6,094 bases of DNA from Sulfurovum sp. (GTDB lineage Bacteria; Campylobacterota; Campylobacteria; Campylobacterales; Sulfurovaceae), in the NCBI GenBank assembly GCA_027029065.1, contig JALVGO010000018.1:1-6094 (forward strand). The letters are read 5' to 3'. The position numbers and the translations under genes are program-made. Below are positions 5,914-6,094 of the stretch, piece after piece (within the stretch, counting starts at the first letter, position 1; each line of letters begins with the position of its first letter). The notes below the pieces were generated by a model that ran no database searches, was not told the origin of the DNA, and saw only the letters and a list, made by a program, of their open reading frames with translations.

Positions 5914-6094
5914 AGATTGTACAGATGCTTCCGGAACTCAACGAAGGTGGGGTTGAGCGGGGAGTCGTGGAACTCAGCCGGGAATTGGTCAAACGGGGGC
6001 ATGAGAGTATTGTGATGAGTGCGGGGGGAAGACTGGCTGAAGAGATAGAGAAGGATGGAGGCAGACATATTGCCATAGACCTTTGTTCCAAGAA
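5910..6094 (+). CDS. GT-B (GT4-like) glycosyltransferase, N-terminal 61 codons only
   Basis: Only the beginning is present; the frame is open to the right edge. It starts MKIVQMLPELNEGGVERGVV and continues through ELSRELVKRGHESIVMSAGGRL. This is the N-terminal Rossmann half of family 4 glycosyltransferases: a first beta strand, the GGVER loop, an amphipathic helix, the HES/IV strand and a GG(R/K)L turn. Such enzymes move sugars from nucleotide-sugar donors onto LPS core, O-antigen or capsule acceptors on the cytoplasmic side of the membrane. The GTG start at 5910 overlaps the ELM1-family stop as GTGA, and an AAAAAGG tract (5896-5902) gives a Shine-Dalgarno with seven nt of spacing. The context points to LPS core assembly, but donor, acceptor and completeness of the gene cannot be judged here. 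Confidence 0.88.
   Translation, partial: MKIVQMLPELNEGGVERGVVELSRELVKRGHESIVMSAGGRLAEEIEKDGGRHIAIDLCSK

Overview
The window looks like chromosomal DNA from a Campylobacterota (epsilonproteobacterial) organism, probably close to Sulfurovum or Sulfurimonas. This is inferred from remembered protein character, from the compact overlapping genes, and from the prmA-ftsH pairing also known in Campylobacter. No species call is possible from the sequence alone. There is no tRNA, rRNA, CRISPR array, insertion sequence or phage gene.

Two gene blocks diverge from a 120-bp intergenic region at 4007-4126. The leftward (minus-strand) block is hisH, hisA, prmA and ftsH, with ftsH running off the left edge. 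HisH and HisA are consecutive-step enzymes of histidine biosynthesis; hisF, the obligate partner of HisH, is not in the window. PrmA methylates ribosomal protein L11, and FtsH is the membrane AAA+ zinc protease. hisA/prmA overlap by 11 nt and prmA/ftsH by 20 nt, so these three are probably translated as a coupled unit. A good extended -10 promoter lies just upstream of hisH.

The rightward (plus-strand) block is an LpxL/HtrB-type lipid A acyltransferase, an ELM1-family (DUF1022) protein and the first 61 codons of a GT-B glycosyltransferase. The genes are joined by 4-nt ATGA and GTGA overlaps. This reads as an envelope (lipid A / LPS core) operon. The ELM1-family protein is the one member without a settled bacterial function.

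The most unusual stretch is the 111-nt hisH-hisA gap (3266-3376). It holds a 34-codon open reading frame with its own Shine-Dalgarno that ends in an ATGA overlap with the hisA start. It also holds a 4.6-copy perfect heptanucleotide tandem repeat inside that frame, a 7-bp hairpin, and a perfect 9-bp stem that pairs the hisA AUG while exposing its Shine-Dalgarno in the loop. Because the repeat unit is 7 nt, gain or loss of units would move the small frame between three different outcomes at the hisA start. This makes the gap a candidate translational switch; that reading is a hypothesis. A second, degenerate heptamer array lies inside hisH and encodes an apparent surface-loop insertion.
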